DNA of 64,000 nt from Paenibacillus sp. FSL A5-0031 (GCF_001956295.1 NZ_MRTD01000009.1:62001-126000), one strand, 5' to 3'. Positions 16,168 to 25,361 are shown, counted from the first letter of the stretch. The notes: generated by a model not told the origin, from the letters alone. Program-made: numbers and translations.

Positions 16168-17751
16168 CTAGGCTCGCGAGATTGGAATCCAGCAAATGAA
16201 GATGCTTCCCACCCCGGGCTCGCTCTCAACGGAAATATGTCCGCCCATTACGGTACAGAATCGGCTGCTTATGGCAAGCCCAAGCCCAGTACCGCCGTAT
16301 TTGCGAGTGGTGGAAGCATCGGCTTGGGTGAACGGCTGAAATAATTTGTCTAGCTGCTCAGGGCTCATGCCGATGCCGGAATCTTTGATAAGAAAGCTAA
16401 AGCCTGGTTTTCCTTCCTTATCTTCTTCATAGACATTAAACTGAATAGCTCCATTATGGGTGAATTTACTAGCATTGCTAAGCAAATTTAATAGAATTTG
16501 GCGCAGCTTTGTAACATCAGCCGTCATTTCACCTCGTACATAGTGAGTCTGCAGCTGGTTGCCATTACTTTCAATAAGCGGTTTTATGGTTGTAATGACA
16601 TCTTGGATTAAATCATGAACCTGAAACATCTCTTCATGGATTTCCATCTTGCCTTCTTCAATTTTTGAAATGTCCAAAATATCGTTAATGAGGGAGAGCA
16701 GATGCCTTCCGCTTTTGCCGATTTTGCCTAAATCCTCTACAAACGTCTGCTCACCAAGCTCCTCTGCCTCCTCGATCAGCATCTCACTATAGCCAATGAT
16801 GGCGTTTAGCGGTGTCCGAAGCTCATGGCTCATATTGGCAAGAAATTGACTCTTGATTCGATTGGCTTTAATCGCTTCATCATGCGCCTTCTCCAGCTGC
16901 GCTGTCCGCTCCTTAACCATCTGCTCCAAGTGTTCGTTGAGCTGCCGCAATTCATGGTTTATTTTTAGAATCTCATCCGACTTATCTTGTATTTCAGAGT
17001 CTTTAACAGAGAACTTATTGGAAATATAGATACCGATTAGCGACATGCCTAATGTAAATAGCGTTCCTCCGGAAATAATATAAGCGAGCCACTGTTGATT
17101 CAGAATCATCCCAGATTCAGCACTGTGCATATGAATATTGTCTATATCAAAATGCGCAGCCATCATGCCGATATAATGCATGCCAACGACTGCAGCTCCC
17201 ATTAACAATCCACTACCGAGCTTCTTCCACATATGTCCGCGCTTGTTCTCATTGCTTTTACGAAAATAAAATGAAAGCCACAAGGCTGCAACTGAGGCCA
17301 CAACAGCAATAATAATAGATAACGAGAAATAAATAGGATCGTAGGTGATCTCAATCATCATAGCTTCCATGCCGATGTAATGCATCGTTACTATACCGCT
17401 TGCCAGCAATATCCCCCCGCTCAGCAATTGAGGCAGCGAAAGCTGGTTTCTACCGACGATATGAAGGGCCAAAAAAGACGCTACTATAGCTACAATAACC
17501 GAGAGAACAACGGTTGGCATATGATATGCAATGGGAACGGGCAGCGAAAAGGCGAGCATTCCAACAAAATGCATCGACCAAATGCCCATACCCATAGCGC
17601 AAGCGCCAAATAGGAGCCATAACCATCGTTTTCTATTATGCGTAGTACTTATTCGTCCGACCAAATCAAGCACCGTATAAGAGGCAACGACCGCTACAAG
17701 ATATGAAAAGATGACCAATACGATATCGTATGTTCCATGAGCATGATTCAT
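16168..17751 (-). CDS. MHYT-domain sensor histidine kinase
   Basis: 527 residues. The membrane part has seven hydrophobic helices with three MHYT signatures (MHF at 60-62, MHY at 123-125 and 191-193), whose Met/His residues are proposed to bind a metal and sense O2, CO or NO. A coiled coil (about 250-300) leads to HisKA ([15 protein letters not shown], His309) and an HATPase with DSGIGM and GGTGLGLAI. There is no receiver domain, so phosphate must go to a separate regulator. The gene diverges from the HD-GYP/H-NOX operon, and its kinase core is strikingly close to that of the hybrid kinase there. ATG 17751 has TAGGAG about 11 nt upstream. Confidence 0.9.
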   Translation of the reverse strand: MNHAHGTYDIVLVIFSYLVAVVASYTVLDLVGRISTTHNRKRWLWLLFGACAMGMGIWSMHFVGMLAFSLPVPIAYHMPTVVLSVIVAIVASFLALHIVGRNQLSLPQLLSGGILLASGIVTMHYIGMEAMMIEITYDPIYFSLSIIIAVVASVAALWLSFYFRKSNENKRGHMWKKLGSGLLMGAAVVGMHYIGMMAAHFDIDNIHMHSAESGMILNQQWLAYIISGGTLFTLGMSLIGIYISNKFSVKDSEIQDKSDEILKINHELRQLNEHLEQMVKERTAQLEKAHDEAIKANRIKSQFLANMSHELRTPLNAIIGYSEMLIEEAEELGEQTFVEDLGKIGKSGRHLLSLINDILDISKIEEGKMEIHEEMFQVHDLIQDVITTIKPLIESNGNQLQTHYVRGEMTADVTKLRQILLNLLSNASKFTHNGAIQFNVYEEDKEGKPGFSFLIKDSGIGMSPEQLDKLFQPFTQADASTTRKYGGTGLGLAISSRFCTVMGGHISVESEPGVGSIFICWIPISRA

Positions 17752-17863
17752 TTGCTAACCAACTCCTACTCGGTTCATTATGGCAATGGTTACATTTCGA
17801 CAAAATATGAGAAATTCCCTTCCTTATCCTGTTTTCGAAATAAAAAGCCTAGCAAGAACTCTC

Positions 17864-17892
17864 TCGATTAATGTCGAATGATGATCTATAAT
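17864..17892 (+). promoter_or_regulatory. Candidate promoter of the HD-GYP/H-NOX operon
   Basis: A perfect -10 TATAAT (17887-17892) has a poor -35 (TCGATT, 17864-17869) at 17-bp spacing, as in activator-dependent promoters. It lies 55 bp before the first start codon. Confidence 0.4.
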
Positions 17893-17947
17893 GATAGCAA
17901 GTATGGAAAGATTATCTAATAACCAAAAGAACAAATGAGGATAAATT

Positions 17948-19015
17948 ATGGATGAGCTATGGATGAAATCCGCAAAGTTTCTGATTGTAGATGATCAGGA
18001 ATATAATATCAGTCTCCTAGAGCGTATATTGTCACGAGCGGGTTATACGAATTTGTTCACGACCACAGATGCAACGCAGCTAGAGACGCTATACCGGGCC
18101 AATCAGCCCGATATTATTTTGTTAGATTTACATATGCCTGTTATGGATGGATTATCGGCGCTGCAGCATTTAAGGAAATGGAAGCAAGAAGGCGAATATT
18201 TGCCGGTTCTTGTCCTAACAGCGGATGTGACACCTGAGGCTAGAACGCGGGTGCTGCATGAAGGCGCCAACGATTTTATTACAAAACCTTTTGATCGGAT
18301 GGAAGTTGTCCTGCGCATTCAAAACTTTTTGAAGACAAGATATTACCATCTGAAGCTTCAAGAGCAAAACTACAATTTGGAGCAGCGGGTTCGCGAACGC
18401 ACGAAAGAAATCGAACAGGCCAAAAATGAAATTTTGAACGTACTGGGGCGTACAGCGGAATATCGTGATGATGAGACTGGGCAGCATACGCAGCGAGTGG
18501 GTGATATGGCTGGAAGACTTGCAACTGATTTAGGGTTGTCGGCAGAGGAAGCAGCTCTTATTAGACGGGCAGCACCTTTGCATGATATCGGAAAAATCGG
18601 AATTTCAGACAGCATTCTGCTGAAGCCGGGAAGGTTCTTGCCGGAGGAATTCGATAAGATGAAGCTGCACACGGAAATTGGCGCCAGCATTTTGGAGGGT
18701 AGCCAGTTCCCGGTTCTGCAATTAGCCAAAAGCATCGCGCTGTCACATCATGAGAAATGGAATGGGACAGGTTATCCGAATGGGCTTAGCGGAGAAGATA
18801 TTCCACTTGCCGGCAGAATCGTGGCGATCGCTGATTTCTACGATGCCCTGACGCATGAGCGTCCGTACAAACGGGCATGGACACAAGAGGAAGCCATTGC
18901 TGAAATCAAGCTTCAGAGCGGAGTCCATTTTGATCCTAAGGTCGTAGAGGCCTTTTTGCGCGTAATAGAAAGCAGCAGTGAAGATGAGAGAGAACGAGAG
19001 GGTGTTCAGTTGTGA
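17948..19015 (+). CDS. Response regulator with HD-GYP output domain
   Basis: 355 residues. A receiver domain (about 10-125; acidic pair Asp15/Asp16, phospho-acceptor Asp60 in LLDLHMPVMDG) is joined by a short coiled coil to an HD-GYP domain (about 150-345). The HD pair is His212-Asp213 (LHDIGKIG) and the GYP motif is 275-277 (GTGYPNG). Both metal-ligand motifs are intact, so it is probably an active c-di-GMP phosphodiesterase switched by phosphorylation. It is the first gene of a four-gene operon. Its TGA overlaps the GTG of the H-NOX gene by 4 nt, pointing to translational coupling. The neighbouring kinases are its likely phosphodonors. Confidence 0.92.
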   Translation: MDELWMKSAKFLIVDDQEYNISLLERILSRAGYTNLFTTTDATQLETLYRANQPDIILLDLHMPVMDGLSALQHLRKWKQEGEYLPVLVLTADVTPEARTRVLHEGANDFITKPFDRMEVVLRIQNFLKTRYYHLKLQEQNYNLEQRVRERTKEIEQAKNEILNVLGRTAEYRDDETGQHTQRVGDMAGRLATDLGLSAEEAALIRRAAPLHDIGKIGISDSILLKPGRFLPEEFDKMKLHTEIGASILEGSQFPVLQLAKSIALSHHEKWNGTGYPNGLSGEDIPLAGRIVAIADFYDALTHERPYKRAWTQEEAIAEIKLQSGVHFDPKVVEAFLRVIESSSEDEREREGVQL

Positions 19016-19551
19016 AAGGAATGGTTTTCACATCTTTTTTGGAAATGGTAGAAAACAAGTTTTCCCTAAAGCTGGTAGATGAAATTATTGAAGCCGCGGA
19101 GCTGCCTTCAGGAGGAAGCTATACAACGGTTGGCACATATGACCACCATGAGATGATTAAATTGATCGTGGAGCTTAACGCTCGAACCCAGATCCCTATG
19201 CCGGACCTCATTCGAACATTTGGCGAATATTTATTTGGCCAGCTGTTAGATATGCATCCTGACTTTATGGTGGAGAATAGCACCGTTTTTGAGTTTTTGC
19301 AAAAGGTCGACAGCTATATCCATGTAGAAGTTCGCAAGCTTTATCCTGGAGCGGAGCTTCCAGCGTTTCAATATGACACTTCTATACCAGGTACTTTGAT
19401 TATGACGTACAACTCCTCACGGCCGTTCGCTGATTTGGCTGAAGGACTTATTTTAGGCTGCGTGGCGCACTATGGAGAAGCAATAGATGTGAAAAGAATT
19501 GATTTGGCAGATGGAACGTCTGCCCGTTTTGAATTAACCCAAGTGGGGTGA
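19012..19551 (+). CDS. H-NOX (heme-NO-binding) sensor protein
   Basis: 179 residues, the standard size of a stand-alone H-NOX domain, starting MKGMVF as many do. The proximal heme ligand is His104, followed 13 residues later by Pro117 as in Tt H-NOX (His102/Pro115). The heme-propionate motif YxSxR is Tyr133-Ser135-Arg137. Five residues after this Arg, where O2-binding H-NOX proteins have the distal Tyr (Tyr140 in Tt H-NOX), stands Leu142. This predicts a selective NO (or CO) sensor rather than an O2 binder. The gene overlaps both neighbours by 4 nt (GTGA each side) between the HD-GYP regulator and a soluble hybrid kinase. Stand-alone H-NOX proteins typically control such kinases. Confidence 0.9.
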   Translation: MKGMVFTSFLEMVENKFSLKLVDEIIEAAELPSGGSYTTVGTYDHHEMIKLIVELNARTQIPMPDLIRTFGEYLFGQLLDMHPDFMVENSTVFEFLQKVDSYIHVEVRKLYPGAELPAFQYDTSIPGTLIMTYNSSRPFADLAEGLILGCVAHYGEAIDVKRIDLADGTSARFELTQVG

Positions 19552-21269
19552 ACCATGCCATGAATGATATTGATGTAGTCCGCAGGCAGCTTGAGCGGGA
19601 GAAAAAGGCTCGCCAAGCAGCCGAGAAGATTGCCGAGGAAAAAACTCGTGAGATCTATTATGTTAACCAAGAGCTGAGGCAATTAAATGATCAGCTGGAG
19701 GAGCTTGTGAAAGAACGGACGCTTGAGCTGTCCAAAGCTCGCGATGAAGCAGTGGAAGCCAGTCAGATCAAAAGCCAATTTCTTGCGAGCATGAGCCATG
19801 AATTGCGGACTCCTCTGAACGCAATTATCGGTTATAGTGAAATGCTGAAGGAAGACATGGAAGAGATGGGCGAACCTGCTTTTGCCGAAGACCTTAACAA
19901 GATTAATAATGCCGGCAGGCATTTGCTCACACTCATAAACGATATACTCGATCTGTCCAAAATTGAAGCGGGCAAAATGGAACTATACTTGGAGCAATGT
20001 GATGTTCCGAGCATTATTCATGACATTGTAACGACCGTACATCCGCTAATGGAAGTGAATAAGAACCAGATCAAGGTAGAATGTACGGAAGGCTCGATTA
20101 AAACTGACATAACAAAGCTCCGTCAAATCCTATTTAATTTGCTCAGCAACGCAAGCAAGTTTACAAAGGATGGAACAGTAACGCTGCAAGTGGAATTTGA
20201 GAGTGAGGCGGGACTGCCTGGCATTGTATTCCGGGTACAAGATACAGGAATCGGGATGACTGCGGAGCAGATGGATCAAATTTTCCAAGCGTTTAAACAA
20301 GCGGACTCGTCGACAACGAAAAAATATGGTGGTACCGGCTTGGGGCTCGCTATTAGCCAAAGCCTATGCTATATGATGGGAGGCAACATTAGCGCGAGCA
20401 GCATAGTAGGCGAGGGTACTACATTCACGATCTGGCTTCCTCTGCTGGAGAATGCAGATTCTGAACAACTAAGCGCTTTAATACATAGTGATGAAAGCTT
20501 CCCCATGGAAGGGGCTAGAACGATTCTCGTCATCGACGATGATCCAGCTATGCTTCGGCTAATGCAGTATTATTTGGGGAATGAGGAGTGGAACGTACAG
20601 CTCGCCCCATCAGGGCAAGAGGGTGTCCGCTTAGCGAAGACGCTGAAGCCAGCTGTCATTGCGCTTGATGTGCTCATGCCCGGAATGGATGGTTGGAACG
20701 TACTGGCAGCACTCAAGAATGATTCTGAGCTTGCGCATATTCCTGTTGTAATGATTTCCATGATGGATGAGCAGCATTTGGCTTATGCGCTTGGCGCGTC
20801 GGAGTTTCTAACCAAGCCGATTTATCGGGAGCGATTGATCTCTACATTAGATAAGTATATACCTGAGCGCCAGTCGCATTCTGTGCTGGTCATCGAAGAC
20901 GATGCGGTGACAAGTGACATGATGACAAAGCTGCTGAAGCGGGAAGGCTACCGCGTGACAAGGGCAGGCAATGGGCATCACGCACTGCAGCGGATGCAAG
21001 AGGAAGCGCCTCATTTAATTTTATTAGATCTTATGATGCCGGAAATGGATGGATTTGAGTTTGTTGCGGCGATGCGTGAGCACGAGGAATGGCGATCAAT
21101 CCCGGTTGTCGTTGTGACAGCAAAGAGCATAACGGAAGAAGATCGACGGAGGCTTAATGGCTGCGTAGAGAACATTGTGCAAAAGGGGCATCTGGATCGC
21201 AAGGCTCTCTTGCATGAGGTACGCCATTTGATTGCGCTCTCGCTCGCAGAGGGGGGAGAACATGCATAA
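19548..21269 (+). CDS. Soluble hybrid histidine kinase with two receiver domains
   Basis: 573 residues without membrane helices. An N-terminal coiled coil (about 5-70) leads to HisKA (His84 in [15 protein letters not shown]), an HATPase domain (to about 305), receiver 1 (about 322-440, Asp374 in LDVLMPGMDGW) and receiver 2 (about 447-560, Asp494 in LDLMMPEMDGF). Lacking its own sensor domain, it is the expected partner of the H-NOX protein encoded 4 nt upstream. The two receivers may act as phosphate sinks or relay points. GTG 19548 overlaps the H-NOX stop; ATG 19560, behind GGGG, is an alternative start. Its kinase core is paralogous to that of the MHYT kinase. Confidence 0.9.
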   Translation: MNHAMNDIDVVRRQLEREKKARQAAEKIAEEKTREIYYVNQELRQLNDQLEELVKERTLELSKARDEAVEASQIKSQFLASMSHELRTPLNAIIGYSEMLKEDMEEMGEPAFAEDLNKINNAGRHLLTLINDILDLSKIEAGKMELYLEQCDVPSIIHDIVTTVHPLMEVNKNQIKVECTEGSIKTDITKLRQILFNLLSNASKFTKDGTVTLQVEFESEAGLPGIVFRVQDTGIGMTAEQMDQIFQAFKQADSSTTKKYGGTGLGLAISQSLCYMMGGNISASSIVGEGTTFTIWLPLLENADSEQLSALIHSDESFPMEGARTILVIDDDPAMLRLMQYYLGNEEWNVQLAPSGQEGVRLAKTLKPAVIALDVLMPGMDGWNVLAALKNDSELAHIPVVMISMMDEQHLAYALGASEFLTKPIYRERLISTLDKYIPERQSHSVLVIEDDAVTSDMMTKLLKREGYRVTRAGNGHHALQRMQEEAPHLILLDLMMPEMDGFEFVAAMREHEEWRSIPVVVVTAKSITEEDRRRLNGCVENIVQKGHLDRKALLHEVRHLIALSLAEGGEHA

Positions 21270-21624
21270 AATTTTGTTGGTTGAAGACAACGAGATGAAC
21301 CGGGATATGCTGTCGCGCCGCTTGATCCGCAAAGGTTATCAAGTGGTCATGGCATCCGATGGCCTGCAAGGGATAGAGATGGCAAAGTCGGAGTCGCCTA
21401 ATCTCATCTTGATGGATATGAGCTTGCCCGTCATTGACGGCTGGGACGCTACAAGGGAACTGAAGGCAGCTGAGGGGACCAATCATATTCCGATTATCGC
21501 CTTGACCGCCCATGCGATGGCAAGTGATCGGGATAAAGCCTTTGAAGCGGGATGCGATGATTTTGATACTAAGCCTATCGAATGGAATAGGCTGCTTGAG
21601 AAGATTCAAAGTTTCTTAACATGA
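21262..21624 (+). CDS. Single-domain response regulator
   Basis: 120 residues consisting of one receiver: acidic pair in LLVEDNEMN, phospho-acceptor Asp52 (LMDMSLPVIDGW), Thr/Ala switch ALTAHAM, and Lys in DTKPIEW. There is no output domain, so it is CheY-like or a Spo0F-like phosphorelay carrier. ATG 21262 follows GAGGGGGGA and overlaps the kinase stop (ATGCATAA). A longer reading from TTG 21234 lies inside the kinase gene and has no SD. It is the last gene of the HD-GYP/H-NOX operon. Confidence 0.88.
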   Translation: MHKILLVEDNEMNRDMLSRRLIRKGYQVVMASDGLQGIEMAKSESPNLILMDMSLPVIDGWDATRELKAAEGTNHIPIIALTAHAMASDRDKAFEAGCDDFDTKPIEWNRLLEKIQSFLT

Positions 21625-21689
21625 GTGTATCTGCCACTTTAATGATATAAAGCTCTTGTTGGATAGTTTGCGCTGATAAATCTATTATC

Positions 21690-21735
21690 TAGATCTATTT
21701 TTGCGAGTAAAACTCCTTTGGCGAAAATAGATCTA
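21690..21735. terminator. Long hairpin between convergent genes
   Basis: TAGATCTATTTTTGC (21690-21704) pairs with GCGAAAATAGATCTA (21721-21735), with one G-U position, followed by TTTTAGATTTATTTTTTT on the plus strand. It is likely the terminator of the H-NOX operon and perhaps also of the opposing regulator gene. Confidence 0.75.
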
Positions 21736-21755
21736 TATTTTAGATTTATTTTTTT

Positions 21756-23363
21756 CTATTTTGTAGATCTATTTTCATTTTGCATTTTCCTAAACTCATT
21801 AGGCGTACAGCCGATCTCCTGCTTGAACAGTTTGGTAAAATAAGAGTAGTTCGTATACCCGGTTTTGCTGGCAATGGTATTGACCGATAACTGTGTGGTT
21901 TCGAGCAAATGCTTGGCTGCCTTGATACGCACTTGAATGATATAATTCCCTAATGAAATGCCTGTTTCTTTCTTAAACAATCGAGCCAAATAATCAGGAT
22001 TAAGATAGACGGTTTCCGCCAGGCTCGTTCTGGACAGCTCATCTCCGCAATGGCTGTGAATATGCTGCTTGATTTCTTCTACGACGGACTTGGGCTGCTC
22101 CGTGAAATTCCGGTACTCTGTCGCCGTATTCACTAGATATTGAAGATAGTTTTCCATATCCTCTATGGAGTTCAACGATTGCATAAACATTTGGTCGTTG
22201 GTTCTTCCCGTATACATTTTATGTGCTTGAATTTCTTTGCTCTTGAGATACGCATAAACAAGCTGAACGATATCCAGCCGGAACAAACTCAGCACAGAAG
22301 CATTCAGCATTTGCTTTTGGGTGATATTGTGCAAATATGAGCTCGTTTCCGCAAGGAAGGAGCTTGGTTTATTTTGCTCCAGCAGCTGCTCCAAAAGCGT
22401 TAAGTTAGGCGGTATATAAGAAGTTTCTTGCTGATTGAAATGCTCCAGCAAAAAGGTTTGATTTCGATATTTAATGATCTTCTCATTCATGCTAAGCAGT
22501 TCCTTCATGACGTGATGGATGGCCTCCAGTTTTCCGGTGCTTGCTATATTGCAGCTTGCATCACATTTGAGAAAAGTACTTGCTCTTTGAATGAAGGTAG
22601 CACAGATGCTTTCAATGATTCCGCTGTCGGGAATGTCCTTCCATTTCAGTATCGCCATCCAATTGGACTCCTTGAACTCCAATATCGATTCGACTGTAAA
22701 GCGCTTGTTCTGGAACAGCTCATGCAGCACATTCATAAGCGCAAAATCAAATAGGTCCTTGTCTTTTTTTTCTAGGCTTTCCTCATGAGGAAATACATGA
22801 ATAAGGACGGGCAGTACTAAGTCTGTTAAGGCGTAAGGGAGATTCTGCTCTGCAATCAAATAAGAAATGTTCGAGGGGGTAGAATAGGTTGTTTTCCCCG
22901 TCACAAGCTTGCGCCAGAAATGCTCTTGTACGTTTTTCTGATTTTTTTGCCAGTAGTAGCCTTCTTGAACTGCCTTGGCAACACCCTGCTGTTCGTTGGC
23001 TTTGAAGATGGCTTTCTGAATAATTAGCGTCAGCTTGTCGAATTCAATTGGTTTTAGAAAATAATCAAAGCTTTGCAGCTCAATCGCTTTTTGCGCGTAG
23101 TTGAAATCAGCATAATTGGTCAGAAATATGGTCTGAATATTGTATTTCTCTTCACGAATCCAAGCGAGCAGCTCAAGCCCGCTGCCCTGCGGCATTTCGA
23201 TGTCGCAAAGTAAAATGTGGATCGGATGCTGCTTAAGCAGCTCCTGCGCGTGGGCGATATTAAAAGCAGTATAGACATGATCAATCGATAGTGCTTGCCA
23301 ATTCACCTTTTTCTCTAGTGCGGTCACAACAAAATAGTCGTCATCTACAAGCAGTACGTTCAT
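21756..23363 (-). CDS. YesN-type AraC-family response regulator
   Basis: 535 residues: an N-terminal receiver (about 1-120; DDDYF, phospho-acceptor Asp in LLCDIEMPQGSGLE, Lys in YFLKPIEF), a long poorly conserved middle (about 130-420), and a C-terminal AraC HTH domain (about 425-530; LSRTSLAETVYLNPDYLARLFKKE and TIASKTGYTNYSYFTKLFKQE). It forms an operon with the kinase at 23379 (15-nt gap) and is divergent from a sugar ABC transporter operon. By analogy with YesMN systems it activates that transporter. The start ATG has AAAGGAG 9 nt upstream. Its last codons run into the AGATCTATTTT repeat family. Confidence 0.9.
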   Translation of the reverse strand: MNVLLVDDDYFVVTALEKKVNWQALSIDHVYTAFNIAHAQELLKQHPIHILLCDIEMPQGSGLELLAWIREEKYNIQTIFLTNYADFNYAQKAIELQSFDYFLKPIEFDKLTLIIQKAIFKANEQQGVAKAVQEGYYWQKNQKNVQEHFWRKLVTGKTTYSTPSNISYLIAEQNLPYALTDLVLPVLIHVFPHEESLEKKDKDLFDFALMNVLHELFQNKRFTVESILEFKESNWMAILKWKDIPDSGIIESICATFIQRASTFLKCDASCNIASTGKLEAIHHVMKELLSMNEKIIKYRNQTFLLEHFNQQETSYIPPNLTLLEQLLEQNKPSSFLAETSSYLHNITQKQMLNASVLSLFRLDIVQLVYAYLKSKEIQAHKMYTGRTNDQMFMQSLNSIEDMENYLQYLVNTATEYRNFTEQPKSVVEEIKQHIHSHCGDELSRTSLAETVYLNPDYLARLFKKETGISLGNYIIQVRIKAAKHLLETTQLSVNTIASKTGYTNYSYFTKLFKQEIGCTPNEFRKMQNENRSTK

Positions 23364-23378
23364 TTGTTGTTACTCCTT

Positions 23379-25115
23379 TCACGGTGCATCTTGTGTAGGA
23401 TGAGGAAGGTATATCGTCACGCAAGCCCCTCCAGCATCAATATTGGAAAAATGAATTTTAGCCTTGCGGTGATATAAGTACTCCAAACGTTGTACTGTGT
23501 TCATGATGCCGATGTGATTCCCGTCTGCTTGATCAAGCGGCTGTCCACTTTCAAGCCTTTCCAATATATCTGGGTCAAAACCAGGGCCGGTATCGGATAT
23601 ACGAATAACAGCAACCTCTTCCTCGGATTCCCTTTCCACATCAACATCCAGCCTAATTTGAACCTCATGTACACGCGAAACCGCATATTTCACTGAATTT
23701 TCGATGAAGGTCTGAAGCACAAGCGGCGGAATTCTCATCTTGCCCGTATCTTGCCCTTGATGAATATGATACGAGAAGGCATCTCTGTAACGATGTTTTT
23801 GAATTTCCAAATAAATGCGAACATGATCAATCTCATCGTCCAGCTTCACGAAATCTTCCCCATTTTGAAAAATATAACGAAAATAGTTGGACGTTGAAAT
23901 GGCCATGCTTTGAATTTCCTCGAACATTTGCATTTGAGCCATGCTGTGAATGTTGGTTAAGCAGTTCAAAAAAAAGTGAGGCTTGATCTGTAATTTCATA
24001 TAATCGAGCTGAATCTTTTGTTTTTCAATTTCATGCTCATAAATATCGATTTTGAAAATTCGAATTTGCTCCAGCAGGTTTTTGAACAGCTTATTGGCAT
24101 ATTCCAGCTCAACAATTTTGTTCATCTTGAGATCGAGCGGTTTGCTGTCTTCATTAAACTGCGTCAAGCTGAATGAAAAGTTTTTGAGCGGCCTTAAAAT
24201 CAAAATATTGAAATACACCATGATGCCGCATAGGGCACAGGCAACAATTGCAGCAAGGAGCATAATGAGCAGCTGGGCAATCATAATTTTCTCAAACGCG
24301 CCAAATTTGATGAACATTTTCACGCCAAAGGTTGCGTTTGCAAATGGTTTACTGACGGTTGTTGTGGTCTGGATCATGCCTAGCAGCGTTTTCTTTTGTT
24401 CGTTGTTACGGACCTCAGTGCCCTTATCCGTCGACAGATTATTGATGACATTGCCTTTATGATCGATTAAGGATACAAACCCGTTGCCGCCAAGATCCAT
24501 TTGCTGAAGCGGACCAATCAGTTCATCAGCAGAAATAAGACAAATCAGGTAGCTTTCATGAAACGGCACAATATTAATGATAAAATATTTCGCATTCAGC
24601 TGGATAAGCGACCAATTGGAATAATAGGTTTCAAGCGAATTTTTATCTTGTACATAGGCTGCGATTTGTTTTTTTAATGATAAATAATCGGGGTACAACA
24701 CATTGGTTGGTGAGGAATTTAAAAAGTATTTTTGATCTTCTAAATAGATGAAGAAATTATACTTTTTCTCGTAATTTTTTTGGAGCTCGGAGAAACGCCT
24801 ATACAGCTCTGTATTTGCTTTAATAAATTCGTTATCGGTGGAGCGAAATTGCTTCATCTTTTTTACGTTTTCATCGTTTGCGAGCGTCCAGCCCATGTAT
24901 TGATTAATATTGGAGAAATCAAGATTGATTTGATTAATGTACATATTCGCGGTGTTTTGCAAATACCGTGTCGTTTGCTGCTTGACCATGGAAATAGCGA
25001 CGATGCTAATAATGCAATCCAGTACTAATACAGAAACTAAAATCAAGAGCATCACTTTTACGTAGTGCCTAATCGGATAGGATTTGCCGGGTTTGCGCTT
25101 TGTCATAGATCTCAT
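23379..25115 (-). CDS. YesM-type sensor histidine kinase
   Basis: 578 residues. Two membrane helices (about 20-42 and 275-300) enclose an extracytoplasmic Cache-like sensor domain. A HAMP-like linker leads to the His_kinase domain (LQIKPHFFLNCLTNIH) and an HATPase with ISDTGPGFD and GIMNTVQRL. In bacilli such kinases usually sense oligosaccharides, often through the binding lipoprotein of the linked transporter. Its partner regulator follows after 15 nt. ATG 25115 has AGAGGA 5 nt upstream. The target is probably the divergent operon from 25380. Confidence 0.9.
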   Translation of the reverse strand: MRSMTKRKPGKSYPIRHYVKVMLLILVSVLVLDCIISIVAISMVKQQTTRYLQNTANMYINQINLDFSNINQYMGWTLANDENVKKMKQFRSTDNEFIKANTELYRRFSELQKNYEKKYNFFIYLEDQKYFLNSSPTNVLYPDYLSLKKQIAAYVQDKNSLETYYSNWSLIQLNAKYFIINIVPFHESYLICLISADELIGPLQQMDLGGNGFVSLIDHKGNVINNLSTDKGTEVRNNEQKKTLLGMIQTTTTVSKPFANATFGVKMFIKFGAFEKIMIAQLLIMLLAAIVACALCGIMVYFNILILRPLKNFSFSLTQFNEDSKPLDLKMNKIVELEYANKLFKNLLEQIRIFKIDIYEHEIEKQKIQLDYMKLQIKPHFFLNCLTNIHSMAQMQMFEEIQSMAISTSNYFRYIFQNGEDFVKLDDEIDHVRIYLEIQKHRYRDAFSYHIHQGQDTGKMRIPPLVLQTFIENSVKYAVSRVHEVQIRLDVDVERESEEEVAVIRISDTGPGFDPDILERLESGQPLDQADGNHIGIMNTVQRLEYLYHRKAKIHFSNIDAGGACVTIYLPHPTQDAP

Positions 25116-25213
25116 TAGCTTCCTCTCTTTTCGGGCTTTCTGTCTGCTAGTAAAACCAATTATAATGCAAACGCAGTAGAATGAGAGGCGGGTCTAGCCC
25201 GTTTTCACATGAA

Positions 25214-25336
25214 AGTCCGAAAAAAACGCAAGAAAGTCTGGATAGTGTCAGTCTTTTTTTAATTTCTATCATCCTGCTGCCAAACCATTAGATGAATGGG
25301 ATGAAAAGTCCGAATAGTCATTTAGAATAGTCCGAA
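25214..25336 (+). promoter_or_regulatory. Three direct repeats AGTCCGAA, candidate YesN-type regulator sites
   Basis: AGTCCGAA occurs at 25214-25221, 25307-25314 and 25329-25336. The last two are 22 bp apart, two helical turns, and share extended flanks (AAAAGTCCGAATAGTC and AATAGTCCGAATTGTT). The proximal copy overlaps the -35 position of the -10 box at 25356, the usual place for AraC-type activators. Confidence 0.6.
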
Positions 25337-25355
25337 TTGTTCTCAAAGCAGCCTC

Positions 25356-25361
25356 TATAAT
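25356..25361 (+). promoter_or_regulatory. Candidate -10 box of the sugar transporter operon
   Basis: Perfect TATAAT 20 bp after the proximal AGTCCGAA repeat. No good -35 hexamer is present (GAATTG at 17 bp), which suits activator-dependent transcription. Confidence 0.5.
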
